DNA of 50,620 nucleotides from Lachnospiraceae bacterium UBA4631. GTDB taxonomy: Bacteria; Bacillota; Clostridia; Lachnospirales; Lachnospiraceae. Location: NCBI GenBank assembly GCA_002406015.1, contig DHMX01000004.1, positions 1 through 50,620 of the forward strand, read 5' to 3'. Shown here piece after piece: positions 1 through 8,418 of this stretch. The position numbers and the translations under genes are program-made. Within the stretch, counting starts at the first letter, position 1. Every line of letters starts with the position of its first letter. The notes under the pieces are model-generated. The model worked only from the letters and a program-made list of their open reading frames with translations, made no database searches and was not told the DNA's origin.

Positions 1-26
1 ACTTTTAATAGTTAGTCTTTCACGAA

Positions 27-66
27 AAAAGCGACAAGACCGTTTTCCAACAGCCTCATCGCTTTT
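27..66 (-). terminator. Intrinsic terminator after the pot/amine operon
   Basis: Read on the minus strand, this is an 18-bp uninterrupted stem (including G-U pairs) closed by a GGAA tetraloop and followed by a T-run (plus-strand A's at 25-30). It lies about 110 bases downstream of the stop codon at 179, so it most simply ends the PII-pot-amine operon. A candidate promoter (75-103) sits just in front of it, so it could instead be a leader hairpin for a gene beyond the left edge. Confidence 0.85.
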
Positions 67-125
67 CTGCTACTACTTTACGACATTTTAACAGGATATT
101 CAATCACTTAACTTTACCAATCTTA

Positions 126-157
126 TACTACTTTTGGGTATTTTCTACTCCTTTGGG
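126..157 (+). promoter_or_regulatory. Tandem TACTNCTTTTGGG box, possible activator site
   Basis: Two direct repeats 20 bp apart, TACTACTTTTGGG (126-138) and TACTCCTTTGGG (146-157). The same motif, TACTCCTTTTGGG, occurs on the opposite strand at 5844-5863 in front of the PII-pot operon. On the minus strand a weak promoter-like pair (TTGAAT at 98-103, TAAAGT at 75-80, 17-bp spacing) follows. A binding site for the LuxR-type regulator encoded at 5883-6662 is an inference. Confidence 0.4.
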
Positions 158-178
158 ATTATTTTTTGCAGGCTCCCG

Positions 179-1327
179 CTATTTCATATACGGTTCGTTC
201 CATAAATTAAGCTCTGTACCGATACCAAGCGTCTTTGCCTTCTGGTAGCATTCGTATCCCCATGATAAATCCTCTAACGGCATACCGCCAATGCTGCACA
301 TCACTATTTCTTCCGGACTTGTTCTTCCTTTGGAACTGCCGTTTACAATATCACTTAAGTTAATTACGGTTTCTCTGGCAGTCTGCTTGGTATTTACCAG
401 ATGTACAAAATGCATACCCATAATGCACCATTCCCGTTTTCTTCCTAATTCATCCACCGGGCCTCTGGCAATGAAGTTCCGCATGTATTTTTCATACATA
501 CCATAATTATCCACTACCATTTTGGTATTCAGAAACTGTTCATATTCCTTTGAGAAATAAGTACCCATAGAAAAGACCGTTGTTCCCTTCCGGAACCATT
601 CCATCTTAAACTCTTCCATATCCTGCTTCGTTACAGACATTGCTTCGCTGACTACATCTGTATCCCGACAAGCTTCCTCCAGTGTCGAGCATATAATAAT
701 ATTCTTTACCTGCGGGTAGTTCTCTTCAATAAACTGCTTCATATGAAGTGCGGTTTTAGAAGTCACAGTGCTGCCCTTTAGCTTAATGGTATCAATCTTC
801 GGCAGTACCTTCATATAACACATCAATGCACATTTATTAATTACACCCGGCCCAATCAGGGATAATACTCTTGCATCCGGATTTGCCAGATATTTTGCTG
901 CCATTGCCGGCATTGCTCCTGTCCGCATTGCACTTAAGAGGTTCGCTGACATATATGCAATCGGGGCTCCTGTATCCACATCCGACAGTGTTACCATTAA
1001 TATAGACCGCGGAAGTCCCAATGCCGCATTATGACTGTTCGAACCGTAGTATTTCTGTCCGGCAATGTGGTATTTGCCTCCAATATAAGCAGGCATCGCC
1101 ATAAATCTCCGGTCCGGTCCGTCATCAAGAGGAAAATCCTTAATATCGGATGCTGCCGGAAAATTCATCTGAAGACCATGCTCATCGGCATTCGGCCCGC
1201 CCAAAAGGAAATCCTTTTTACCAAACAATGCCATCGTTTCCTGCATGGTCTCAATGCACCGAGATGCATCGAGAACCCCTGCTTTTATCATATCTTCTTC
1301 ATTTAAGTATAGGAAATCTATCTTCAT
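179..1327 (-). CDS. Ornithine cyclodeaminase/mu-crystallin-fold protein (tyramine oxidase subunit B-like)
   Basis: A 382-aa soluble protein of the ornithine cyclodeaminase/mu-crystallin superfamily. The family's RTGA motif is at residues 135-138 and a Rossmann-type glycine-rich turn (SLIGPGVIN) is near residues 156-164, indicating an NAD(P)-dependent enzyme acting on an amino acid or amine. The length and sequence best fit the branch that automated annotation names 'tyramine oxidase subunit B'; I rely on memory for that name and the reaction is not shown here. The start has GAGG about 7 bases upstream. It is the last gene of the PII-potABCD operon, 56 bases after potD, which suggests that it acts on the imported amine. 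True ornithine cyclodeaminase is the main alternative. Confidence 0.75.
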   Translation of the reverse strand: MKIDFLYLNEEDMIKAGVLDASRCIETMQETMALFGKKDFLLGGPNADEHGLQMNFPAASDIKDFPLDDGPDRRFMAMPAYIGGKYHIAGQKYYGSNSHNAALGLPRSILMVTLSDVDTGAPIAYMSANLLSAMRTGAMPAMAAKYLANPDARVLSLIGPGVINKCALMCYMKVLPKIDTIKLKGSTVTSKTALHMKQFIEENYPQVKNIIICSTLEEACRDTDVVSEAMSVTKQDMEEFKMEWFRKGTTVFSMGTYFSKEYEQFLNTKMVVDNYGMYEKYMRNFIARGPVDELGRKREWCIMGMHFVHLVNTKQTARETVINLSDIVNGSSKGRTSPEEIVMCSIGGMPLEDLSWGYECYQKAKTLGIGTELNLWNEPYMK

Positions 1328-1383
1328 ATCGTGCCTCTATTCTTCCTTCTGTTACTATGACGCTGCTTCATTAAAGAATCCGG

Positions 1384-2442
1384 TTATTCCTTTAACTTTG
1401 TCCACATTTCATCATAAGTTGCCAAGGTATCGGAATCCAGATTTTCTACATATTCACCGGAACTAATCACTTCTGTCGGTGGATTCTTTGCTTCATTTCC
1501 TGAATAATCTGCTCCCATTGCTTCAACTGCTACGGTATTCGGATTCAGATACGGAAATTCTTCCATACATAACTGTGCAGATTCCGGTTTCAGCATATAA
1601 TTAATAAATTCCATTGCTTCATCATAATGTGTGCTGCCTTCCAATATTGCCCAGTTATCCATGAATACATATGGTCCTTCTTCCGGAAATACAATCTTGA
1701 TATCCGGATTTTCTTCCATCGCAAGTGCGATTTCTGCACTCCAGATATAACCGACTGTACAATCTCCTGAAATCAAGGCTGACTTCGGACTATCTGAATC
1801 ATACAGCTTAATGTTATTCTTTAATGTCAGCAATTTTGATTCTATCTCTGCAAGCTTATCCGGGTCTGTTTCATTCATGCTGTATCCCATGCTTCTAGCT
1901 GTCATACCGATAACCGCACGATAATCGTCTAATGCCACCATACTGTTTGCAAGTGCCGGGTCAAATAAATCATCATAGGAGGTAATTTCTTTATCAACCT
2001 TTGCCGTATTTACTGCAATGGCAGCAACACCGCCCTGATAAGGAACGGAATATACATTGCCCGGGTCATAGCTTGGATTCAGATATGCATCTCCGATGTT
2101 TGACAGATTCGTCAACTTATCCTGGTCTAACTCCATCAGCATTCCCTGTGCTATCATCTGCTCTATTGCATAATCACTTGGTAATACTACATCATAGGTA
2201 CCTGTCGCTTCGGACTTTACCTTTGCGAGCATATCCTCATTGGAAGAATATGTAGATACATTTACCTTGATTCCGGTTTCTTCCTCAAACTTATCAAATA
2301 CAGAATCCGGTACATATTCGGTCCACACGAATACATTTAACGTCTTTCCGCCGGATGCCGCTCCTCCGGAGCTTCCGCAGCCTGCTAACATTCCTGCCAC
2401 CATGGATACACTTAATGCCAATGCTAATAATTTTCGTTTCAT
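1384..2442 (-). CDS. potD: PotD-type spermidine/putrescine-binding lipoprotein
   Basis: A 352-aa extracellular solute-binding protein of the PotD/PotF type. It has an N-terminal signal with lipobox LAGC (lipidated Cys at residue 22) and a Ser/Gly-rich tether. The body begins with the typical pattern of this family (LNVFVWTEYVPDSVFDKF) and contains the later landmarks YDVVLPSDY and DNWAILEGSTHYDEAMEF. It would capture polyamines or related amines on the cell surface and deliver them to PotB/PotC. It lies 40 bases after potC and 56 before the cyclodeaminase-like gene. The family assignment is firm; substrate specificity is inferred and could be another cationic amine. Confidence 0.9.
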   Translation of the reverse strand: MKRKLLALALSVSMVAGMLAGCGSSGGAASGGKTLNVFVWTEYVPDSVFDKFEEETGIKVNVSTYSSNEDMLAKVKSEATGTYDVVLPSDYAIEQMIAQGMLMELDQDKLTNLSNIGDAYLNPSYDPGNVYSVPYQGGVAAIAVNTAKVDKEITSYDDLFDPALANSMVALDDYRAVIGMTARSMGYSMNETDPDKLAEIESKLLTLKNNIKLYDSDSPKSALISGDCTVGYIWSAEIALAMEENPDIKIVFPEEGPYVFMDNWAILEGSTHYDEAMEFINYMLKPESAQLCMEEFPYLNPNTVAVEAMGADYSGNEAKNPPTEVISSGEYVENLDSDTLATYDEMWTKLKE

Positions 2443-2482
2443 ACTTCATTCCTCCATTCTTATTCCTATCGAGTTTCATCGA

Positions 2483-3286
2483 TTAATCTTTCTTGTGTTT
2501 TTTAAGCAAATCAGATTGTGTTAAGACCACAAGAACAATGGTTGCAATTAATATGAGTGTTGACAATGCATTTACATCCGGTGCCACACCACTCTTTATA
2601 CTTTCCATGACCTTTAATGGATAGGTCTTGGTCTGTCCATATACAAAATAGCTGATAATTACATCATCTATCGACAGCGTAAATGCCAATAATGCTCCGC
2701 CTGCAATTCCGGGTGCCAGTGTCGGTAACGTAATCCGGAAAAACGTAACAAACCGATTTGCACCTAAATCCATACTGGCTTCTTCTATTGAGTTATCATA
2801 TCCGGTTAATCTTGCCCGGACATTAAATATTACAAACGGTATACAGAATGTTACGTGTGCCAGTATCAGGGTCAACATACCTCTTGGAATATTTACCTTT
2901 GAGAATATTGTCAATAATGAGATTCCCAGTACAATCTCCGGAATTACAACCGGAATATACAGGAGTCCGTCAATAATTCCTTTTCCCTTGAATTTGTATT
3001 TGTACATTCCGACGGCTCCGAGTGTTCCTATTACCGTTGCCAGAATGGTACTGATAACTGCAATAATCATGGTATTTCCAAACGCAGATAATAAATCTCC
3101 GTTCTGAAACAGTTCCCCATACCAGTCAAAGGTAAAGCCCTTCCAGCTCAGATATGGCTTCGATGTGGTTGCATTAAATGAATTCACCACAATTACGGAT
3201 ATAGGAAGAAACAAAAACAGGTATACCAACGTACAAAATACAATACTCAATCCACTTTTTACCTTTGCTTTTCTTTGCCGTTTCAT
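2483..3286 (-). CDS. potC: PotC-type ABC transporter permease
   Basis: A 267-aa inner-membrane permease with about six hydrophobic segments. The cytoplasmic EAA-type loop (EEASMDLGANRFVTFFRITL) that docks on the ATPase is clearly visible near residues 164-183. The residues before it (ARLTGYDNSIEEA) and after it (ISYFVYGQTKTYPLKV) are characteristic of PotC. A ribosome-binding site (AAGGAGG) precedes the ATG. With PotB it forms the membrane channel of the polyamine importer. It starts 12 bases after potB and is part of the same transcription unit. Confidence 0.92.
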   Translation of the reverse strand: MKRQRKAKVKSGLSIVFCTLVYLFLFLPISVIVVNSFNATTSKPYLSWKGFTFDWYGELFQNGDLLSAFGNTMIIAVISTILATVIGTLGAVGMYKYKFKGKGIIDGLLYIPVVIPEIVLGISLLTIFSKVNIPRGMLTLILAHVTFCIPFVIFNVRARLTGYDNSIEEASMDLGANRFVTFFRITLPTLAPGIAGGALLAFTLSIDDVIISYFVYGQTKTYPLKVMESIKSGVAPDVNALSTLILIATIVLVVLTQSDLLKKHKKD

Positions 3287-3298
3287 ATAACCACCTCC

Positions 3299-4171
3299 TT
3301 ATACCCCAAGGCTTTCCATATCGCCGCCAAGCTTCTGATAAAGCTTCACCAGCAGCAACGTTACTACTATCAGAATAATGGATAATGCGGCACCCAGCGG
3401 CCAGTTATTTCCGCTCTGGAATTGCCGTTCAATCAAATTACCTATCATGTCCGTATTACCACCGCCCAGAATATCGGATACAAAGAAGTATCCCAGACAT
3501 GGTATAAATACCATGATGCTTCCGGAAAAAATACCACTTGAGGTTAACGGAAGAATAATCTTAAAAAATGTAGCTGCCGGCTTTGCTCCTAAGTCCGAAG
3601 ATGCTTCCAGTAAGCTGCCATCCAATTTTTCAATTGCCGTATATAACGGAAGTATCATAAACGGAATCAGACAATACACCATACCTAAAACTGTTGTTCC
3701 CTGATGAAATAAGAAATCAACCGGCTCATTTACAATATGCAGCGACTGTAACAAATTATTTAACCAGCCGTTCGTGCCTAAGAAGGTTCTCCAGCCGTAA
3801 ATCCGAATCAGGGAATTGGTCCAAAACGGAATAATTACCAGCATATACAGTAACTTCTTCCTGCGGCTCTTTGTTCTGGCTATGATATAAGCAAATGGAT
3901 AACCGATTATAATACACATAACCGTAGTCATTAATGCAATCACCAGAGAACGTGCATATATTTTTAAGTAATCGAGACTCACCAACCGCTCATAGTTTGC
4001 AAACGTAAACTTGAATACTACATTATAATAATCATCTATGGAGCAGAAGCTCATAACCGCCACATAGATTAACGGAATTGCCACTAACAATACCATACAG
4101 AGGGTTACAGGTCCTACCATTATGAATGCAGGAATTGTATTTGCTTTGATTTCATGCTTTGATTTTTTCAT
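3299..4171 (-). CDS. potB: PotB-type ABC transporter permease
   Basis: A 290-aa membrane protein with a short basic N-terminus, six predicted membrane segments and the permease EAA-type loop (LEASSDLGAKPAATFFKIIL). The segment LIRIYGWRTFLGTNGWLN is characteristic of PotB/PotH. It pairs with PotC and is energised by PotA. The gap to potA upstream is 14 bases and to potC downstream 12 bases, and an AGGAGG-type site precedes the start. No frame damage is visible. Confidence 0.92.
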   Translation of the reverse strand: MKKSKHEIKANTIPAFIMVGPVTLCMVLLVAIPLIYVAVMSFCSIDDYYNVVFKFTFANYERLVSLDYLKIYARSLVIALMTTVMCIIIGYPFAYIIARTKSRRKKLLYMLVIIPFWTNSLIRIYGWRTFLGTNGWLNNLLQSLHIVNEPVDFLFHQGTTVLGMVYCLIPFMILPLYTAIEKLDGSLLEASSDLGAKPAATFFKIILPLTSSGIFSGSIMVFIPCLGYFFVSDILGGGNTDMIGNLIERQFQSGNNWPLGAALSIILIVVTLLLVKLYQKLGGDMESLGV

Positions 4172-4185
4172 ACATTCTGCACCTC

Positions 4186-5292
4186 CTATACCAACGGCAC
4201 CTGCTCCATTGTCTGAAATACCAGATAATCATGACTGTGAATCAGAACCGCATCTTCCGGATTCCAATATATAAATATCGGACTTCCGATTTTCGGAAGC
4301 TCTTCTCCTGCCAGCCGTTCAATCTTTACTTCATTTCCATTCGGAAGAAGTGCTATACATTTAATTACCGAGCCGACATATACATAATCCTTTACGGTTG
4401 CGGTTAATGTAAATCCATCCACCGGACCATCTGCATATTTCATTTTTTCCGGTCTGACAGATACCGTAAGATATTCCTGTGATTTGAAATCGGTTCCTAT
4501 GCCCTGCACAATACCATTTTCCAAGGACACCGTTATATGATTTCCCTGCATATCGGATATACAGCCATCAAAAGTATTCGTTTCTCCGATAAATGTTGCC
4601 ACGAATTTTGTCTTAGGATGCTCATATATCTCCTTTGGCGTATCCAACTGGTCGATAATACCGTCATGCATAACCGCAATCCGGTCACTCATCGTCAACG
4701 CTTCTTCCTGGTCATGCGTTACATAGATAAATGTAATATTCAGTTTCTTTTGCAGACGCTTTAATTCCAACTGCATCTGCTTACGAAGCTTTAAGTCTAA
4801 GGCTCCTAACGGCTCATCTAACAACAATACTCTTGGCCGGTTAATCAAGGCTCTGGCAATTGCCACCCGCTGCTTTTGTCCACCGGACAACTGGCTTGGA
4901 TACCGTTTTTCAAAGCCGCCTAACTGCACAAGCTCCATCATTTCCAGTACCCGCTCCCGAATTTCGTTTTTGGGAACCTTCTTCATTTTCAAGCCATATG
5001 CAATGTTATCAAATATCGTCATATGCGGAAATAATGCATAGCTCTGAAAGACTGTATTTACATTTCGCTCAAAGGGTTCCTTCTCTTCAATCGGTTCTCC
5101 TTCTACCTTAATGCTTCCGCTTGTCGGCTCCTCAAAGCCTGCAATCATACGAAGAGTCGTGGTCTTTCCACATCCGGAGGAACCAAGAAGAGTCAGGAAC
5201 TCGCCTTCTTCAACCGCAAGTGTTAAGTCCTTTACCACATGATTTTTTCCGTATATTTTGTTAACACCTTCTATTTCAACAATATTTCCCAT
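4186..5292 (-). CDS. potA: PotA-type ABC transporter ATP-binding protein
   Basis: A 368-aa cytoplasmic ATPase. Walker A (GSSGCGKTT) is at residues 37-45, the Q-loop region reads FQSYALFPHMT, the ABC signature is LSGGQKQRVAIARAL, and Walker B with D-loop is LLLDEPLGALD. The C-terminal third is a TOBE-type domain, usual for PotA/CysA/MalK ATPases and commonly regulatory. A GAGGTG ribosome-binding site lies 9 bases before ATG. It starts 43 bases after the PII-like gene, so the regulator and the ATPase are probably co-translated. Direct PII-PotA contact is a hypothesis from gene order only. Confidence 0.93.
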   Translation of the reverse strand: MGNIVEIEGVNKIYGKNHVVKDLTLAVEEGEFLTLLGSSGCGKTTTLRMIAGFEEPTSGSIKVEGEPIEEKEPFERNVNTVFQSYALFPHMTIFDNIAYGLKMKKVPKNEIRERVLEMMELVQLGGFEKRYPSQLSGGQKQRVAIARALINRPRVLLLDEPLGALDLKLRKQMQLELKRLQKKLNITFIYVTHDQEEALTMSDRIAVMHDGIIDQLDTPKEIYEHPKTKFVATFIGETNTFDGCISDMQGNHITVSLENGIVQGIGTDFKSQEYLTVSVRPEKMKYADGPVDGFTLTATVKDYVYVGSVIKCIALLPNGNEVKIERLAGEELPKIGSPIFIYWNPEDAVLIHSHDYLVFQTMEQVPLV

Positions 5293-5335
5293 GGAGCTTC
5301 ACCTCACTCGCTTCTATCTGTGGTTCTACTATCAA

Positions 5336-5692
5336 TTACAATGCCTTTAAGCCTCTCTCACCGGTACGGATTCGGATTGCGTCTTCAATATTGCGTACAA
5401 AAATCTTTCCGTCACCGACATGGTCGGATGCACATTTTTCCCGGACTGCGGATATGATTTTTTCAACATATTTATCATCCACAACAACTTCTACCCGAAT
5501 CTTCGGCAACAGATTAATGGTGGTCTTAAAGCCCCGGATTTCATTAATTGCATTTGCATCTGTGTCCAAGCCTTTTTGTGTACCACACCCCATAACGGTT
5601 GATAAGGTCATACCACCGCAATGAATGTCATCCAAAATTTGTTTAATATCCTCTAACTTTTCCGGTCTTATGATCATGACTAATTCTTTCAT
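5336..5692 (-). CDS. PII family (GlnB-like) signalling protein in the pot operon
   Basis: A 118-aa PII protein beginning MKELVMIIRPEKLEDIK. The C-terminal family signature is present as VGDGKIFVRNIEDAIRIRTGERG (read in parts, near residues 83-105). The T-loop (GCGTQKGLDTDANAINEIRG) lacks the usual Tyr-51 uridylylation site, so covalent control as in E. coli GlnB is unlikely; ATP/ADP and 2-oxoglutarate binding is expected from the family. I chose the ATG at 5692 because GGAGG lies 7 bases upstream; a longer in-frame start at 5728 would add 12 residues lacking in the family. It heads the potABCD operon rather than an amtB or glnA locus, which is unusual. It may adjust amine import to nitrogen or carbon status. 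Confidence 0.88.
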   Translation of the reverse strand: MKELVMIIRPEKLEDIKQILDDIHCGGMTLSTVMGCGTQKGLDTDANAINEIRGFKTTINLLPKIRVEVVVDDKYVEKIISAVREKCASDHVGDGKIFVRNIEDAIRIRTGERGLKAL

Positions 5693-5734
5693 ATAAAAAC
5701 CTCCTTCCATGTCACAAGCAAAAGGCAAAAAGAA

Positions 5735-5760
5735 AAGGAACTGTCAATTGACAGCTCCTT
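5735..5760 (-). terminator. Terminator-like hairpin in the PII-pot leader
   Basis: On the minus strand, an 11-bp stem (AAGGAGCTGTC / GACAGTTCCTT, one G-U pair) with an AATT loop is followed by TTCTTTTTG. It lies 43 bases before the PII start codon. The 42 bases between contain only the ribosome-binding site and no promoter, so any PII-pot transcript must cross it. It can serve as the terminator of the LuxR gene upstream and as an attenuator of the operon. Confidence 0.7.
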
Positions 5761-5791
5761 CGCCTTCCTGAACATCTTTTATTTGTTAATG

Positions 5792-5820
5792 ATAATAGAC
5801 TAATCAGTTATAAAATTCAA
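5792..5820 (-). promoter_or_regulatory. Sigma-A-type promoter for the PII-pot operon
   Basis: On the minus strand, TTGAAT (5815-5820), 17 bases, TATTAT (5792-5797). The predicted start near 5785 gives a leader of about 90 bases that includes the hairpin at 5735-5760. The TACTCCTTTTGGG box at 5844-5863 lies 23 bases upstream of the -35 element, a usual activator position. Confidence 0.6.
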
Positions 5821-5843
5821 TAATATATTTTTACCATTTTTAT

Positions 5844-5863
5844 TACCCAAAAGGAGTAGAAAA
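5844..5863 (-). promoter_or_regulatory. TACTCCTTTTGGG box upstream of the PII-pot promoter
   Basis: On the minus strand the site reads GTTTTCTACTCCTTTTGGGT. Its core matches the repeats at 126-157 except for one base in a T-run. Being centred about 70 bases before the predicted transcription start, it is placed for an upstream activator; the neighbouring LuxR-type gene is the obvious candidate, by inference. Confidence 0.45.
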
Positions 5864-5882
5864 CAAGTAAGAATCTTCTGTC

Positions 5883-6662
5883 TTACTCCCGCTCCTTTAC
5901 CATTTTAAATAATTGTACCCGGTTCTTAATTCCCAATTTGCGATAGATATTCAAAATATGCTTTTTTAAGGTATTGGCACTAATTGCAAGTTCTTCGCAG
6001 ATATAAGCATTTTCTTTGCCGGACATCAGCATTTGCAGGATTGTATTTTCCCGCCGGGTCAGGTCATATTTTACCACCGCTTCGGAAATTGTAACCTTTT
6101 CCTGTCCGCTTTCCTTCTGTGCGTGTTGCTGCAGCCGATATGCAAGGTGGTCCTTCAGCATATCCAGTACAAATATATCGTTATACTGAAAATCTTCCTT
6201 ACCTAATATACGGTAGAGTGTAATAACTCCAAGAAAGCAATTATCCTTCGCTATAATTAATTGTAATGAATAATGCCAATGATTCGGCTGGTATACCTTT
6301 TTGTAATAATCGGTTTCGACTCTTGCTTCTTCACTCATAATATCGGTTTCCCGATAGACGAGTGATTTTCCGCTCAGCATAATTCCCAGACTATAATCCA
6401 ATGTCTCGTATACCTGCGACATATCTTCTTTACAATGATACATAACCGGAGCATCTAACAATCGTGTCTGGTCATGTGCAGCCAGATAAAAGTCTGCACT
6501 GTCAAAATCCAGTAAACGTGCCAAATCCTCTAACAATTCTGTCCGCATCTGTTCAAAATTTTCCATCGTATATATTTTATAAATAATTGAATTTAACATA
6601 ATCCAATCATTTGTTTCCAGCTTTTTCATATGTTGAATAGCCCCTTTCACAAAATCACTCAT
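5883..6662 (-). CDS. LuxR-type helix-turn-helix regulator with GAF-like N-terminus
   Basis: A 259-aa cytoplasmic regulator. The C-terminal 65 residues (about 195-259) are a LuxR/GerE HTH with the landmarks LTRRENTILQMLMSGKEN, ICEELAISANTLKKHILNIY and RKLGIKNRVQLFKM. Residues of about 20-180 resemble a ligand-sensing GAF-like domain without clear ligand residues. No convincing ribosome-binding site precedes the ATG at 6662. A second ATG at 6629 (MKKLETNDW) has AAGGGG about 11 bases upstream and may be the true start. It sits directly upstream of the PII-pot operon on the same strand and probably controls it, perhaps in response to an amine. The effector is unknown. Confidence 0.85.
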   Translation of the reverse strand: MSDFVKGAIQHMKKLETNDWIMLNSIIYKIYTMENFEQMRTELLEDLARLLDFDSADFYLAAHDQTRLLDAPVMYHCKEDMSQVYETLDYSLGIMLSGKSLVYRETDIMSEEARVETDYYKKVYQPNHWHYSLQLIIAKDNCFLGVITLYRILGKEDFQYNDIFVLDMLKDHLAYRLQQHAQKESGQEKVTISEAVVKYDLTRRENTILQMLMSGKENAYICEELAISANTLKKHILNIYRKLGIKNRVQLFKMVKERE

Positions 6663-6710
6663 GCGAGCAAGTACTTTTGCTTTATTTTAACATATATACG
6701 AATTTATTTT

Positions 6711-7574
6711 CTACATTTTTCTATTATTCAATTCGCAATTTTTATCCTCCACCGGAAAACGCTTCTTTAACACTACTATTCCGATTACAGCAGCCACCGC
6801 AACTACGGTCAGGAAGCTATAAATAATTATGTATGCTGTCGTTGTCGAAAGTCCATTTCCCAGATAGCCGTTTGCCATACCATTTATAAGCGGGCTGACA
6901 AAATCTATGATTGTATGAAATATCAGACAAAGGATAATTCCCAGTGCATCCTTTTTCCGGGTTACAAAATAACATACCAGCAGACTCAGTGCTGCATGGA
7001 AAATCATAGTCAGTATCCGCTCATAGCCTGCCAACAGATATACACCGCATCCGGAATTTACCAGTGCATCCTGAACAGAAACCAATGCTGCTGTATCTAC
7101 ACCGGCTGCCGCTGTCTGCTGTATCACCGTATCAAAGCTTCCGGTATTAATCATAAGTATATAAATAAGATTATTTAAGTACATGGTTCCAATCAAAACG
7201 ATAGACTCGATTCCGCCATGTCCCAAGCCTGCCGCAAATCCACGTTCAAAGGTCAGATTCTTCTGCATAATCTTTGCAACGATATACCGTCCTGCTACTT
7301 CAAAAAGTCCTGCCGTAAATGCCAGAATCAGACAATACAAAGCGTAATTCTGTGTGGCAAAGGTCTGAAAGCCTTCCAATCCCGCCAGTCCGTTCAAAAT
7401 AGGAATCCTTATAATCACCTGAAAAATGACAAAGCCTGCTGCACCTAATAACCAAGCGGTCCAGACACCCTTCCCCTTATTCTTTACTCCGTAAATTATA
7501 TAGACAACAATTGGCAATACCATACTGATTAAAAAGGTCACACATACCGCCAATATTGTAGATACTCCTACCAT
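6711..7574 (-). CDS. YhfC-family membrane protein (putative glutamic-type intramembrane protease)
   Basis: A 287-aa polytopic membrane protein with about eight hydrophobic stretches. It matches the YhfC family through the conserved segments LFEVAGRYIVAKIM (Glu and Arg within one helix) and FAAGLGHGGIESI (His, Glu). Those polar residues inside membrane helices are the reason the family is grouped with the CAAX/glutamic intramembrane proteases; activity has not been shown for most members. GGAGG lies 6 bases before the ATG. It is followed after 48 bases by the LuxR-type regulator on the same strand, so the two may be co-transcribed. No substrate can be suggested. Confidence 0.75.
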   Translation of the reverse strand: MVGVSTILAVCVTFLISMVLPIVVYIIYGVKNKGKGVWTAWLLGAAGFVIFQVIIRIPILNGLAGLEGFQTFATQNYALYCLILAFTAGLFEVAGRYIVAKIMQKNLTFERGFAAGLGHGGIESIVLIGTMYLNNLIYILMINTGSFDTVIQQTAAAGVDTAALVSVQDALVNSGCGVYLLAGYERILTMIFHAALSLLVCYFVTRKKDALGIILCLIFHTIIDFVSPLINGMANGYLGNGLSTTTAYIIIYSFLTVVAVAAVIGIVVLKKRFPVEDKNCELNNRKM

Positions 7575-7752
7575 ATAAATCCTCCCTTTTGTCCTTATTT
7601 ATACCATTATTGCATATAGGCTCCTCCTTCGCAATGCATTTCATCCGATGATTGTGTAACCTTATATAACAGCCGGGCATCGGCTATATCACTCACGCAA
7701 ATTTCACGCTTCCCTGGTTCTTTCCGGTCAGAGTAATATGATAAAACCAAAA

Positions 7753-8418
7753 CTACTGCCTATAAAAACACACATATCCCTCTATCTGATTTATGTAGAG
7801 TCCACTGCTATGTGGGTGATTTATATCTCCGTTATCATATGTCACTATTACTGTTACATTTGTTTTTTCCTGCTCTGTCATATCAATAATCTGAGGAAAG
7901 GTTACTGTTCTTCCTGCTTTTTTATTTTCCCATCCATAGTTGGAATATGTATATACATTCGTTAACGTAGCATATTCTTCGTAGATTTTTTTTAGATAGC
8001 TGCTATCCGCACGAAAGAAAAGCACATCATAGCCTGACCCCTGCATAAACCCAGGACAGCAAATCCACTTTATACCTTTTGCTTCATCGGGAATCGCATC
8101 CGGAAATTCCGCATAGTACTCTCCGATACTTCCTGTTTTATAATTTGCAATGTCATTCCGATATTCATAAGATGCATGATACGGATATAAAATATTAAGA
8201 TATTTACCCATATACCATATTACTGCAAACACAATCATTAGTTTAATATTTTTCTTCCATACTACCTTGCTCTCTATTTCCTTTTTTGACAATAACAATG
8301 TAATGCATTTGATTATACAAAGCAGCAGTACAAGCAGGTTATTCGGTCTCGGATGCATTACGGTAAGTATTAGAATTGCGACGGATACTATTATCCATAA
8401 AACCAGGCTTTTTTTCAT
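7753..8418 (-). CDS. Membrane-anchored protein of unknown function
   Basis: A 221-aa protein I do not recognise. It has three hydrophobic segments at the N-terminus (about residues 6-22, 27-43 and 56-75) and a soluble region of about 145 residues, probably outside the cell. That region contains GIKWICCPGFMQGSGYDVLFF and ends in Tyr-rich strands. The start is an ATG after a plus-strand GGGGATTGTAAATAATG-like context (minus strand GAGGGGGATTGTAAATA), giving a reasonable ribosome-binding site. It is flanked by non-coding stretches of about 180 and 230 bases, so it looks monocistronic. It marks the left end of a noticeably AT-rich block that continues to 15030. Confidence 0.6.
   Translation of the reverse strand: MKKSLVLWIIVSVAILILTVMHPRPNNLLVLLLCIIKCITLLLSKKEIESKVVWKKNIKLMIVFAVIWYMGKYLNILYPYHASYEYRNDIANYKTGSIGEYYAEFPDAIPDEAKGIKWICCPGFMQGSGYDVLFFRADSSYLKKIYEEYATLTNVYTYSNYGWENKKAGRTVTFPQIIDMTEQEKTNVTVIVTYDNGDINHPHSSGLYINQIEGYVCFYRQ

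Noticed and set aside
75..103. Promoter for a gene beyond the left edge
   Set aside because: Weak -10 (TAAAGT), and the predicted start would lie directly at the strong terminator hairpin; kept only as a note to the repeated box.
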